From positions 58,068 through 102,397 of the forward strand of contig NZ_SBEF01000008.1 of NCBI RefSeq assembly GCF_004011885.1: a DNA stretch of 44,330 nucleotides. The letters are read 5' to 3'. Origin of the DNA: Serratia microhaemolytica (lineage in GTDB: Bacteria > Pseudomonadota > Gammaproteobacteria > Enterobacterales > Enterobacteriaceae). A program made the translations under genes and the position numbers. The notes beneath the pieces were generated by a model. It saw only the letters and a program-made list of their open reading frames with translations, was not told the DNA's origin and ran no database searches. Positions 1-9,136 of the stretch are shown here, piece after piece (within the stretch, counting starts at the first letter, position 1; each line of letters opens with the position of its first letter).

Positions 1-1291
1 GTTTTGGTGTTTCTCCTTGTTCATCAGCATCGTAAGCAAGTCTATCTATGGTTGCTGACCAAGCAGAAGGTCGTCCACGGTCACGATTATCCTTGGCGGT
101 AATAGCCATGCTGAAAACGCGCTTACGATGAGGTGCGGTCACTGTCGGGCGAGCAACAGCTTCTGTCATAAGGTAGCCATGTAGTTGAGAATCACTGCTG
201 TTGGCTCCATCTTTTGGAAGCAATTTAACTGATTCTAACCGATGTGAAACAGATATTGATGTTTGTTGAGAAAGAGCATCCGTTAGGTTACCAAGTAGCG
301 CAAGGCCTGCCAATCCTGTGCCGTGGCCTCCAACATCATCCAAGCCCCAGTTAGGATCAACACTATGTTTATCCTCCTCAGTAATGGCTCGCTGTAGCAA
401 TGGGTGACCGTTGTTCACACCAGTATCCAACAGGCAAACATAGGGTACATCGCTACCATTTTCTACTATTTCCAAGCGCTCGTTCAACTCATCAACCCAC
501 TCTGATTGCTCGCTAGGTGGCAAGGAATCAAAGAACTCAGCAGTTTCTTTGGCGCGACGCAACTCTGCAATGCAATTTAACATCATCATTGATCGCTTCA
601 TCTGGCCGACTGAACCATAAAGCAGCAGAACAGAGCGCTCGGGAAAATATAATTCACCCGCAGCAATACGGAAGTTCAGCTCAGTGGCCATTGCCTTGAA
701 TTGTTCCACTAACCCTAGACGATCACCTCGCGTTGGTAGCCAAACTTCCCACCAGAGATGTTCATCATCTGCTGTTGGTATGGACTCTAGCGCGTCGGTC
801 CACAGCGCTTGCAAGGTTGCGGCGCGAATATCTGCAATGGTATTCAGTAACTGGCTATGCGCTGGACCATTTTTTTTATCTTTACTTTCATCCAGGTAAG
901 CTAATATCCACTTCTCAAAAACAGTCAGCTTACCATCGGGCACAAAAACAGTGGCAAAGGTTATGTTTCCTTGTTGCCTGACGTTACGCAGCTCGATACC
1001 TGAACGCTCACGGGCGAGGGATTCAAAAGCAAGTTCAACAGTGGGGAAGCTGGCAAACTCAATTTGCAAGCCGAAGCCTTCATCAATACCTGCTTGCCGT
1101 TGCTGTTCTACTGCATTGCGCAAGACAGGATTCAGTTGCTGGAGCTTACTAAGTAGCATATTACCGTGAGCATGTCTGTCTCTAGTAGGCAAATCGTTAC
1201 TTCCCCCCCTGCCAGGTGAAGTAAAGCCTTCAGCTTGAGCACTATTTTGGAAAATAAAGTGCCGACGGTTATTCTGCTCTCTATCTACCAT
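1..1291 (-). CDS. ietS: IetS-like subtilisin (S8) family serine protease, 3' end cut by window
   Basis: This is an S8 protease read from the sequence; the gene runs off the left edge, so only about 430 residues are visible. The ATG at 1291 has a GGAAGG ribosome site and lies 15 bases after the stop of the AAA+ ATPase gene. After an N-terminal region of about 280 residues come the subtilase motifs: LLDTGV with catalytic Asp at about residue 289, then GGHGTG with catalytic His at about 323. The catalytic Ser would lie beyond the window. No signal peptide is seen, so it is probably cytoplasmic. An AAA+ ATPase followed by a subtilase is the arrangement of IetAS, described as a plasmid-stabilising toxin-antitoxin pair (IetS toxin) and later as a phage-defence system. 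The function here is inferred from family and gene order. Confidence 0.8.
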   Translation of the reverse strand, partial: MVDREQNNRRHFIFQNSAQAEGFTSPGRGGSNDLPTRDRHAHGNMLLSKLQQLNPVLRNAVEQQRQAGIDEGFGLQIEFASFPTVELAFESLARERSGIELRNVRQQGNITFATVFVPDGKLTVFEKWILAYLDESKDKKNGPAHSQLLNTIADIRAATLQALWTDALESIPTADDEHLWWEVWLPTRGDRLGLVEQFKAMATELNFRIAAGELYFPERSVLLLYGSVGQMKRSMMMLNCIAELRRAKETAEFFDSLPPSEQSEWVDELNERLEIVENGSDVPYVCLLDTGVNNGHPLLQRAITEEDKHSVDPNWGLDDVGGHGTGLAGLALLGNLTDALSQQTSISVSHRLESVKLLPKDGANSSDSQLHGYLMTEAVARPTVTAPHRKRVFSMAITAKDNRDRGRPSAWSATIDRLAYDADEQGETPK

Positions 1292-1306
1292 GCCATATCC
1301 TTCCTG

Positions 1307-2302
1307 TTAACTCATCTTATTAAATCGTTCTGATAACTTTCGGCGTTCTTCCAAGGCATAAGCAATATTTTTTTCGGTGATTTTTTGTATGCGCTCAATC
1401 AGGGCTGTTTTTAACACTTCATCTGCTGCGCGGGTCAACTCCGCATAGCTAAGACCTACGGCCTTGGATGCTAAGCGTTTCCATGATGTACTTTTGAGCG
1501 ACATACCAGACAAGCGCGACTTCAGCACACTCGCTATGTGTGCTTCATCTGGCAGTTCATAATGCAGCAAATCATCAAAACGGCGGAACAAGGCATTATC
1601 CAGAATATCTGGGTGGTTGGTCGCGCCAATGATAAGACTATGGGATTTATCCTGCTCGATCATTTGTAGGAAGCTGTTGAGAATACGCCGCACTTCTCCT
1701 ACATCGTTGGTCAAACCTCGCTGGGAGCCAATAGCATCAAATTCGTCAAAGAAATAGACACCCCTAGTTTGCTGGGTTGAGTCGAAAACCTGTCTGAGTT
1801 TAGCAGCAGTCTCACCCATAAACTTGGTGAGCAATCCATCTAGGCGAACCTGAAACAAGGGTAGTCCCAGCTCACCAGCCAGTACTGAAGCGGTCATGGT
1901 CTTGCCAGTACCAGGTGGCCCAACTAAAAGCAACTTACGTCGAGGAGATAAGCCATGAGACAAGATTTCTGCAGCATGACGCTGTTCGCAGACGATACGT
2001 TCTAGTTGTTGGGTAAGCTCAATGCTAAGCACCATATCACTCAGTCGAGATTTGGGGTAACTTACGGACAGGAGGTTGGCCAGCTCGCCTCTTGGCTTGC
2101 TGATGGGTACCGCTTTGCTTTCAGTTGTTACTGAACGCTGGGCTTTAGCCTGATCGACCAGTGTACGTAATTCTTCAGCCAGCTTACCATGGCCAAGTTT
2201 GGCTTCGTGGGCTGCCACCTGCATGGCCACGGAATAAAAGCGGTTATCGTCACCCTCCAGATGTGACTGGAGCAATGCCTTAAGTTGGTTTGCAATCGCC
2301 AT
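1307..2302 (-). CDS. ietA: IetA-like AAA+ ATPase, partner of the S8 protease
   Basis: A 331-residue AAA+ ATPase. Walker A GPPGTGKT lies at residues 128-135, Walker B YFFDEFDA at about 183-190, sensor 1 ATNH at about 227-230, and paired arginines at about 240-241 fit an arginine finger. A helical region of about 100 residues precedes the ATPase core, and a lid-like helical domain ends the protein. The start is preceded by a GGGGG ribosome site. It is the first gene of a two-gene operon with the downstream subtilase. In the described IetAS pair the ATPase counteracts or controls the protease. Both genes sit among conjugation genes as cargo, so a role in element stability or exclusion of phages is plausible. 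Alternative: a proteasome-like or FtsH-like remodeller acting with the protease on other substrates. Confidence 0.8.
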   Translation of the reverse strand: MAIANQLKALLQSHLEGDDNRFYSVAMQVAAHEAKLGHGKLAEELRTLVDQAKAQRSVTTESKAVPISKPRGELANLLSVSYPKSRLSDMVLSIELTQQLERIVCEQRHAAEILSHGLSPRRKLLLVGPPGTGKTMTASVLAGELGLPLFQVRLDGLLTKFMGETAAKLRQVFDSTQQTRGVYFFDEFDAIGSQRGLTNDVGEVRRILNSFLQMIEQDKSHSLIIGATNHPDILDNALFRRFDDLLHYELPDEAHIASVLKSRLSGMSLKSTSWKRLASKAVGLSYAELTRAADEVLKTALIERIQKITEKNIAYALEERRKLSERFNKMS

Positions 2303-2509
2303 GCTGTGATCCCCCTACATGAGGTGCCATTGTACATTGCCAAGCGGATGATCACGACCAAAAACATCAAGACGTTTCCTTGTCTTTGCACCCCCACTTA
2401 GTATTTTGATTCTCTAACTAATAATGACAAAGTAGTGTTCCTACAATACCACTCAACGCCGCAATCAGCGGCACAAGAAATTGTGTCCTGTTTACCATTA
2501 TTGATCAGC

Positions 2510-2860
2510 CTATTCTGCAGATGCTTTCACAATCGCCTGTACGGCTTTTTTCACCGAAAATGGTCGTAACTCTTTATTAGAGAATAAAACTTTATAACAG
2601 AGATGTTGTGCATATCTCCCGTTTTCACGTAGTTCATACTCCACAACAAACCCTTCAATACGTCGGCCATTCAACTCCCACGATGATGAACATTCACAGT
2701 AGCGAGTATAGAGATCCTTCAATTCCTCAAAAAAATCACCTTGCGTAACTGGACCACTGAGTTTGATTGCCTCACGCTGATCCATGAAATACCCGACTGC
2801 CATTTTTTGAGAACTAAACTCCCGTTTTCCGATAGTGACTGCTTGAGAACATCCCATCAT
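2510..2860 (-). CDS. hypothetical protein (116 aa), cargo of the element
   Basis: I do not recognise this protein. It starts with two consecutive ATGs; an AAGGAG ribosome site 3 bases before the first suits the second (2857) equally well. There is no signal peptide or membrane segment. It is a mixed charged protein with a CEC pair near residue 57 and a lysine-rich C-terminus. It stands alone between the transfer operon and the IetAS pair, about 180 bases from the first and about 200 from the second, so it is probably its own transcription unit. Coding status is supported by the ribosome site and by the lack of any competing frame. Confidence 0.6.
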   Translation of the reverse strand: MMGCSQAVTIGKREFSSQKMAVGYFMDQREAIKLSGPVTQGDFFEELKDLYTRYCECSSSWELNGRRIEGFVVEYELRENGRYAQHLCYKVLFSNKELRPFSVKKAVQAIVKASAE

Positions 2861-3042
2861 AAACTCCTTAGATTCATTGTAGAGTAATCATGACTAGCCA
2901 GATAACAAGTGACTTCCACTTTGTCTTTCTTCTAGGCTGTATCCATTAACCTGATCACAAGCTTGAGGCTGTGGGAAAATCTGCAACCATAAATAGAATC
3001 AATGTATTTTACACGCAATTAATCGCATTTAAACAGTAGGCA

Positions 3043-3438
3043 TCACGATCGGCCTTCGCCAACCCTCCCCAACCACAACACCAGATACAGCATATCCGCC
3101 GTGTCAGTGACAGTGATGTACCAGCGTGGGTGGCTGTAGTCCTCTTCTGTTGGCCAGTTTTCCTGGCCGTTGCTGACGGTGATTAAAATATTGACGATAC
3201 CGTGCAGTTTGCCCTTCATCGTCACTGCCACACAACTGCTTAAGCCCACACGGTGTGGGTGGCAGGTGAGGCCGACAACACGAGTCAGGCGCTGGTCGAT
3301 ATGCCAGTGTAACCGTTGTAGATGTGCCTGTGTGCTGGCACTGACCAGCGGCTCACCCTGTGGTGGCAGGGTGAACAGATGATGATCCAGGCTTTCCTCC
3401 CCAGCCATCTGGGGAGTTGGGTAGGTCAAGGTGATCAT
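3043..3438 (-). CDS. conserved-position hypothetical protein (131 aa) at the end of the secretion operon
   Basis: The frame is open further upstream, to 3534. The ATG at 3438 has an ideal AAGGAG site 5 bases before it and lies 10 bases after the TraC-type ATPase stop, so I take this start. The protein (MITLTYPTP...) is soluble, with no signal peptide, and ends in a hydrophobic LYLVLWLGR stretch. I do not recognise the family. Its position as last gene of the operon suggests an accessory of conjugation. The remaining transfer genes expected next in this family (TraU-like, TIGR03755, TIGR03757 and TraG-like) do not follow it here; cargo does. Confidence 0.7.
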   Translation of the reverse strand: MITLTYPTPQMAGEESLDHHLFTLPPQGEPLVSASTQAHLQRLHWHIDQRLTRVVGLTCHPHRVGLSSCVAVTMKGKLHGIVNILITVSNGQENWPTEEDYSHPRWYITVTDTADMLYLVLWLGRVGEGRS

Positions 3439-3448
3439 GTCACTCCTT

Positions 3449-6271
3449 TTATGTAGGTTGTGGCGCGTTGCTATCAAGCAGACCACGCTTGATATCCAAC
3501 TGATGAGCGATCCGTTTTGCGGCGTCCAGTTCACTGCACTGGTATTGCTGCATCAAGGCGCGGCGTGCCGCTTTCTCTTCTTTTTCGGTCATGCCCAATG
3601 CCAGGTAGAGACTCGGTGGCACGGCACGGAACAGCGCTTCGATACGCTTGGCCAGTACCACCCCTTCGGTATAACAACCTGACTGTTTGCGTGCTGATAA
3701 CAGTACCGCCTGTTGTTCCGGCGTCAAGGCTCTAAACCGACTCACTTCTTTCACTTCCTCAGGCGGCATGGTCAAACACACCCACCACTCCGCCATGTTC
3801 AGCATTTTCTCAGCAACATCGGGGAAGTCTTTCAGGTTCTGTGTCGCCAACCATAACCAGGCACCCAACTTACGCCACATTTTCACTACTTTGGTCATGT
3901 AGGGCGATAACAGTGGGTTCACCGTCACAATATGCGCTTCATCCACAGCAAAAATAATATCGCGCCCCAGATATTGGTCACGTTCGGCAATATTGTTAAT
4001 CATGTTGGTCATCGACACCATGGTTAACGCCATTTGTGCTTCATATCCCTGGCGAGCGAAGTGCCCCAAGTCAACCAGCGTCACATCGGCCTCCGCCCAC
4101 AGTGCCCCTTCGCGGTTAAACAGCTCAGCTTCAAAGCTGCCTTGCTGGGTAAACATGCCTAAAGATTCCGCCATTTCTGCTGCCTTGGCCTTACGCTGCG
4201 CATTGCGTGCCGCATTGTTATCAGTGGCAATGGCATACAGTGCCTGTTGCAGATCAGCGGGTAACATCTGCCGCCCTTCCTGGTAAGTTTTGTTGGCCGC
4301 TGCCAGCAAGGCTTCACGGATCATCGCACGGTCAGCACGCTTGAGGTCGGCCTCTTCTTGAAGATCTCCGCCAGTGATCATCAGTCGTGCTGAAATCTCC
4401 ATCTCACCCAGCACATCACGTTCGTCTTCATTCTCTTCGTCCTGTTCTTCACTCTCCAGCACATCCTCCACCGACAGCCCTGCCGCCACCAACCGATGCG
4501 CATCGGCAAACGGGGGTAGGCTGACACCACTGCCAGGTTTGATGCTGATTTTATTCACTGTGAGTCCCAGCTCTTCAAAATAATCCGCCAACAAGCCAAA
4601 TGAGTTGCCTGCTTCAGCAATAAACAGCCGTGGTCGATGGATCGCCATCACCTGCGACAAGCTGGCACACAATGTCGCGGATTTACCTGCACCGCTGGGG
4701 CCAAACAGCAATAGATGGGCATTTTGAGTGCGGTCATACTTATTGAGCGGATCGAACGTCAACACATCGCCACCGCGATTAAAGAAGCTGAAACCGGGGT
4801 GCCCGGTGCCGGTTTCCCGCCCTGTGATCGGCAACAACCCTGCCAAATGTTGTACCCAGGTCAGGCGTGTATACCAATTCTTTTTATCATTCTCCGGGTT
4901 AAAACACATCGGCAGCGCCCGCAGCCAACTATTAAGCGGCGCAACATCAAACTCAGGGCGCATGATCTCCAATCCAGCATTCAATAACACGGTCGAGAGC
5001 TCTAGCCGTTTACGTTTCAGGCTACCCATATCTTGCGCACGCAACAGCACCGTGATCGCGGCGCGATAAAGCTTATGACGATTACCCAGATACTCTTTCA
5101 CCGTTTTCACATCTTGACGTACACGGGCAGACTCGGTGTTCTCACCGACGGCATTTTTTGCCAGCGCGTTAAATTGCGCCTCCAGGCGATCTTGCGGTTG
5201 CACCACAATGGTAATACACAGCAGTGAGCCTTCTGGAAACATGTCCATCAGCGCATTGATTTTTTTGCCGCGCTCCCGTTCCCCCGTAATAGCCCCCGGT
5301 TCAGGCGCATCACGCAGTTTTTCTACTGCCACCGCGCAATGTGGCTGGTTGTCGATCCACCATACCCCTTGCTCAGGATCAGACACGGGCGGCGTAAACC
5401 AGAGTGTCTCGGTGAAATCGTTGTTAACCGGGATCTGCCCAGCGGGAGTATCGCGGTGATCCACGTGACGCGCTTCGCGGTACAGTGTGCGTTTATCTAT
5501 CCACTCGGGTGCCGGATTAAACAGTCGCAACAGCCAGCGATGTACGCGCTGGCCATCCTGCCGAATACAGCGGATCCCCGCGCTGCCTAAAGCACTTTCG
5601 ATACGCTCACCGGTCTGGTTAAGTTGTGCCACCGGTGATAAGCCATTGCTTATTGTGCTCTTACCCAACCAGCGATAAATCACCATGCGAATACGTCGCT
5701 GTTGTCCGCGCCACGGTTGCCCAGTAACCAGTTCATCCTCAAACAGCCCAGCAGGGCGAGAGATACCGCGAATATGGCGCTCCATTTCAGTAAGCCATGC
5801 CTCAGTAAAAGTACTTCCCTGCGCATGGGGTTTCACATAATCACGCAAATGCATCAGGTAATTATCGACATCCTCTTCATCTTGGCAGTAGAACTGTACC
5901 ACCCACGGATGTTCATCAAACTCATCGAGGCTGTCCTGTAGCGCATTTTCTACCGTATCACGGATCTGCTCCAAATGTGCCTGAGTGCGTCCTTCGGTGG
6001 CCACCGGGATCACCTCATACACTGCTCCGACTGACACGCCATCATCCAACAGCAAGCATTTCTCCTCATCCAGGTATTCGACCCAAGGTAGGTAATCAAT
6101 GATAGAAGGGTTGGCCTGGTAAACTTTGGCCTCCTCCTGATGTGTCATTTTCCCTGGGCGTGTTAGCGGCTCACGTCCCTGGATCGCCAGCGGTGAGTCC
6201 ACTTCTTCCTCCACAGCGACCTCTGATAGGTTTTTGCTCTTTTTACTTTTCGGTTTAAACAACGAGAACAT
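3449..6271 (-). CDS. traC: conjugative transfer ATPase, TraC/VirB4-like (TIGR03744/PFL_4706 family)
   Basis: A 940-residue ATPase of the mating pore. An N-terminal TraC/VirB4-type domain is followed by an ATPase core with Walker A GPSGAGKS at about residue 524 and a Walker B strand ending VDEAH at about 777. Downstream WLATQN fits the motif expected in VirB4 proteins. An acidic insert (SEEQDEENEDE) lies at about 610. VirB4-type ATPases sit at the cytoplasmic face of the inner membrane and energise pilus assembly and substrate transfer. The gene shares a TAATG overlap with the lipoprotein gene before it. Length and place in the operon match the PFL_4706 family of SPI-7/PFGI-1-class elements. 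Confidence 0.93.
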   Translation of the reverse strand: MFSLFKPKSKKSKNLSEVAVEEEVDSPLAIQGREPLTRPGKMTHQEEAKVYQANPSIIDYLPWVEYLDEEKCLLLDDGVSVGAVYEVIPVATEGRTQAHLEQIRDTVENALQDSLDEFDEHPWVVQFYCQDEEDVDNYLMHLRDYVKPHAQGSTFTEAWLTEMERHIRGISRPAGLFEDELVTGQPWRGQQRRIRMVIYRWLGKSTISNGLSPVAQLNQTGERIESALGSAGIRCIRQDGQRVHRWLLRLFNPAPEWIDKRTLYREARHVDHRDTPAGQIPVNNDFTETLWFTPPVSDPEQGVWWIDNQPHCAVAVEKLRDAPEPGAITGERERGKKINALMDMFPEGSLLCITIVVQPQDRLEAQFNALAKNAVGENTESARVRQDVKTVKEYLGNRHKLYRAAITVLLRAQDMGSLKRKRLELSTVLLNAGLEIMRPEFDVAPLNSWLRALPMCFNPENDKKNWYTRLTWVQHLAGLLPITGRETGTGHPGFSFFNRGGDVLTFDPLNKYDRTQNAHLLLFGPSGAGKSATLCASLSQVMAIHRPRLFIAEAGNSFGLLADYFEELGLTVNKISIKPGSGVSLPPFADAHRLVAAGLSVEDVLESEEQDEENEDERDVLGEMEISARLMITGGDLQEEADLKRADRAMIREALLAAANKTYQEGRQMLPADLQQALYAIATDNNAARNAQRKAKAAEMAESLGMFTQQGSFEAELFNREGALWAEADVTLVDLGHFARQGYEAQMALTMVSMTNMINNIAERDQYLGRDIIFAVDEAHIVTVNPLLSPYMTKVVKMWRKLGAWLWLATQNLKDFPDVAEKMLNMAEWWVCLTMPPEEVKEVSRFRALTPEQQAVLLSARKQSGCYTEGVVLAKRIEALFRAVPPSLYLALGMTEKEEKAARRALMQQYQCSELDAAKRIAHQLDIKRGLLDSNAPQPT

Positions 6272-6687
6272 TACAGCGTCTCCTGCCGTTCACCCGGCAA
6301 CGCATAGTGGGTTTGGCTGTAAAAAGGGAAAACGGTGCTGTAGCCCGGCACGGGCGTGTTGCCCTGTGCCAAATGCGGATAGAGGTACATCACCATATCG
6401 GGATTGGGTAAGCGACTAAATTGCTGGGAAATTTCGCTTTGTTGTGTGCGGCTATAACTGAGATCGCGCTGCATGGCAGCTTGGCTTTCATCATCCTGGA
6501 GCGAACGCCGTAATGTTTCACGTGCAATACTGCGCTGTCGTACCACACTGCCTGCACCATCCTCACCGTTCCACAGTGCCAGCATATTATGTTCGCCTGC
6601 GGGTAACAGTTCCTCTTTGGAAGTCGAACACCCTGCCAATAAGCCTGTCAGCGCGATAACGACCAGAATTGTGTTTATCTTCATCAT
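6271..6687 (-). CDS. conjugal transfer lipoprotein (TIGR03751 family)
   Basis: A 138-residue outer-membrane lipoprotein candidate. A short signal sequence ends in a lipobox (LLAGC, Cys at about 20). The rest is hydrophilic and rich in R, Q and E, with a C-terminal YLYPHLAQG...VPGYSTVFPFY region typical, from memory, of the TIGR03751 family. This is the TraV-like position between the TraB-like protein and TraC. Two ATGs follow an AGGAGTC site. It ends in a TAATG overlap with traC, so the two are translated together. Likely role: outer-membrane anchoring of the core complex. Confidence 0.87.
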   Translation of the reverse strand: MMKINTILVVIALTGLLAGCSTSKEELLPAGEHNMLALWNGEDGAGSVVRQRSIARETLRRSLQDDESQAAMQRDLSYSRTQQSEISQQFSRLPNPDMVMYLYPHLAQGNTPVPGYSTVFPFYSQTHYALPGERQETL

Positions 6688-6693
6688 GACTCC

Positions 6694-8247
6694 TTAATCC
6701 AGGCCGCCGTGCTGGGCAATACCACCCGGCAGCGTAAAATCGTGGTGAACTTTGCGCCCTTGCGTATCGTAATCAATCGCTAACTGGCGCGTGATATGCA
6801 CTGCCACGGTCGCGCCAGGTGGCACGTAAATCGCGTCAAAGGTCTGGCCGTAACGTTGTTTCAGCCAGTCGGTGGTCTCGCTCATACCACCTGAGAGCGC
6901 CTTACCCAACGCAGCCTGTCCAGCGCTGCCGGTCAACGTGGAGGTAATACCGTTGACATTATTCTGTGTGGTGTACTGACCTTCGCTGATGGCTTCTCCC
7001 GCTGCTGCTGCCGCTGAAAGGGCAAACAGGCTCGGTAAATAGGTGCCAGCATTGGTTTTGCGCGTACCACTGATACAGGGAATACCGTCGTTATCGGAGA
7101 TCCAGCCGATGCCACCGTCAGTGCCGGTTTTATTCTGGCTATTACCATTGCCTGTGTTGTTTCCGTTGGCATCCGGTTGCGGTACCGTGCGCAGTGTGCC
7201 ATCGGCAAACACAAAGGTGATGCTATTGACTTGGCCACGGACACAGGAGAGCACCCAATCACCACTGGCACTGCCCGAGACAATCGCCCCTTCTACTTCC
7301 GGCAGTTCAATGCCGTTCGCCGTCAGGTTGTCTTTGCCGATTAAAATCTTGAACGGATAGGGGTCGGTGACGGTGCCGTTGATCGGCACACGTCCTAACA
7401 AGGCTGTCATGGCACGGCTGCCAACCAGCGTGGCGTTTTCCGGCACGGTGTAAACCGGTGTGGTGGTGACTTGTGCGCCTTTTTCGTTGCTGTAGCCTTT
7501 GACCTGCTGTTCATAGGCCGCTTTTTGCCGTGTCAGCGGGTTGTTGTCTAAAAATGAGGTAGGAAACAGGGGTAACGCTTTACCACTGGCATCACGCGGA
7601 TCACTGGCTTGCTGATCGCTGGGCAGTACCCAAATCAGCCCATCATTGGACGTGCTTTCCAACGATGTGCGTTGCCCTGGCAAGCTTTTACCCAGGTTAT
7701 CAAAACCAAATCCCAACGGGATATCACCCAAACTGCCACCAGTCGTACCGGTTGTCTGAGTATTTTGGGCGCGCTGAATATTTGAACCACTTTGGGTTTT
7801 GTTCTCATTGACTTGGTTAAGTTTAGTCGACAGTGCCTCGACACTGCTCATCAGCTTGGCTTGCTCACTCAATAACTGTTGATGGCGCTCTTCATATTGC
7901 CGACGGATACTGTCAACTGTCTCCTGATACGCCGTGCCATCTTGGGTGCGTAACAGTTGTTTGTTCTCCTTCATCAACTCTGCATTCCGTTTATCCAGCG
8001 CTTTTTGACGATCACGCACATCTTTGAGGCTGCCTATCAACGTGCGTAAAGTGTCTGCGGGTGTATCTCCCTCGACTCCGAGAGATTTCAGCTCATCCGG
8101 TGACAGGCTTTTCAGTGCTGTGGTCATCTCTTCTACCGCACTGTTGGTTGGAGCCTGTTGTTTGCAGCTTTTCAGACCAACAAACAGTCCTATCATCACC
8201 ACGGTAGGAACGATAATTTTCACTATCGCATTGGATTTAATTTGCAC
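6694..8247 (-). CDS. TraB-like core complex protein (TIGR03752/PFL_4705 family)
   Basis: A protein of about 517 residues, bitopic in the inner membrane. A GTG at 8247 with a GGAGG site 6 bases upstream is the best start; it lies inside the 3' end of the preceding gene (11-base overlap). The longer open frame to 8325 has no ribosome site. It has one membrane segment at about residues 9-27, then a coiled-coil of about 100 residues (RDRQKALDKRNAELMKEN...), then a periplasmic domain containing the PVYTVPENATL and SRAMTALLGRVP motifs typical of TraB/VirB10-like proteins. The C-terminal part (VPPGATVAVHITRQLAIDYD) also fits. It should link the inner-membrane ATPases to the outer-membrane ring. Confidence 0.9.
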   Translation of the reverse strand: MQIKSNAIVKIIVPTVVMIGLFVGLKSCKQQAPTNSAVEEMTTALKSLSPDELKSLGVEGDTPADTLRTLIGSLKDVRDRQKALDKRNAELMKENKQLLRTQDGTAYQETVDSIRRQYEERHQQLLSEQAKLMSSVEALSTKLNQVNENKTQSGSNIQRAQNTQTTGTTGGSLGDIPLGFGFDNLGKSLPGQRTSLESTSNDGLIWVLPSDQQASDPRDASGKALPLFPTSFLDNNPLTRQKAAYEQQVKGYSNEKGAQVTTTPVYTVPENATLVGSRAMTALLGRVPINGTVTDPYPFKILIGKDNLTANGIELPEVEGAIVSGSASGDWVLSCVRGQVNSITFVFADGTLRTVPQPDANGNNTGNGNSQNKTGTDGGIGWISDNDGIPCISGTRKTNAGTYLPSLFALSAAAAAGEAISEGQYTTQNNVNGITSTLTGSAGQAALGKALSGGMSETTDWLKQRYGQTFDAIYVPPGATVAVHITRQLAIDYDTQGRKVHHDFTLPGGIAQHGGLD

Positions 8248-9133
8248 GATGCACCTCCGCTTTTTTTCTGCCCGTTGTGCTAGGCTGTCGAGGTTCCGCA
8301 ATAAAAGCGTGTGCAGGTTGTGCATCCGTCACCAGGTAAACCGTGGTGGTATCTTCCGGTGTACCTACTGCACCAAGCCAACGATGCTGAAAAGTGGCGG
8401 CGATAAACCTCCCTTGTAAAACACGCGGATCGAGGATGATTTGCCGTGAGGCGGTATTTTTCAAGCGAATGGCCACCACAGCGCGATCGGCCACCGCCCA
8501 AGCCGCCAAGGGGGTAGCCTGGATCGGTTCTGAGGGGTAGAGCGTGGTTAGGCGTCCGGCCAACCTGGGGTTAATCGGACGAATACCGGGTACTGCCTCT
8601 ACTGTGCGCAACGGCGCGTAGAGACTCTGGGCGGCATAACGGGTCAGCAATACCGGCAACGGTGCGCTGTAGGTCACTTTTTTATCAGTGGGATTGGCCG
8701 GGTTGCCATCGCTTGTGGCTGGCGGGGTTGTCGTTTGCTGGAGTTCACTGGCTCGCGTGACTGACGTGACATCACCATGGTAGACCAAGCGAATTGGCTC
8801 AGCCGAACCCTTGGCGGCTGCCGTCAAATCCAGCAAAATCACCTCGCCGGTTTCCACATCCTGTAATTGTATGCGCGTGGCACTAAAGGCCGTGTCCGCT
8901 TTCAGATAGACTGCGCCACCGCTACTCTGCACACGCAGTTTGCCATCGAGCGTCGATGGGAAACCAACACGCACATTTTTTTCTACAAAGAGCACCCGCT
9001 CTTGCCCCACTTTCAGCGGGATTTGCAACGGAATACGCTCCCATTTCATTAATTCCTCTGCCTGAACCGCTGTTGCCAGTGACAGCAATAACAGCAGCAC
9101 GCCACGTTGCAGGTAATGACACATCATCATCAT
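8237..9133 (-). CDS. TraK-like secreted core protein (TIGR03749/PFL_4704 family)
   Basis: A 298-residue periplasmic protein. A signal peptide (QRGVLLLLLSLATAVQA) is followed by ELMKWERIPLQIPLKVGQER, the typical mature start of the TIGR03749/TraK-like family. The start codon is ambiguous: four ATGs in a row follow an AGGAG site, and the third or fourth is best spaced. The gene lies between TIGR03746 and the TraB-like gene, the TraE-TraK-TraB order of F-type systems. VirB9/TraK proteins form the outer-membrane ring with TraV and TraB. Its last 11 bases contain the start of the next gene. Confidence 0.9.
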   Translation of the reverse strand: MMMMCHYLQRGVLLLLLSLATAVQAEELMKWERIPLQIPLKVGQERVLFVEKNVRVGFPSTLDGKLRVQSSGGAVYLKADTAFSATRIQLQDVETGEVILLDLTAAAKGSAEPIRLVYHGDVTSVTRASELQQTTTPPATSDGNPANPTDKKVTYSAPLPVLLTRYAAQSLYAPLRTVEAVPGIRPINPRLAGRLTTLYPSEPIQATPLAAWAVADRAVVAIRLKNTASRQIILDPRVLQGRFIAATFQHRWLGAVGTPEDTTTVYLVTDAQPAHAFIAEPRQPSTTGRKKAEVHRAN

Positions 9134-9136
9134 CTC

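Noticed and set aside
2128..2397. Minus-strand open frame of 89 codons before ietA
   Set aside because: It overlaps the start of the AAA+ ATPase in another frame and has no homology-like features or good ribosome site.
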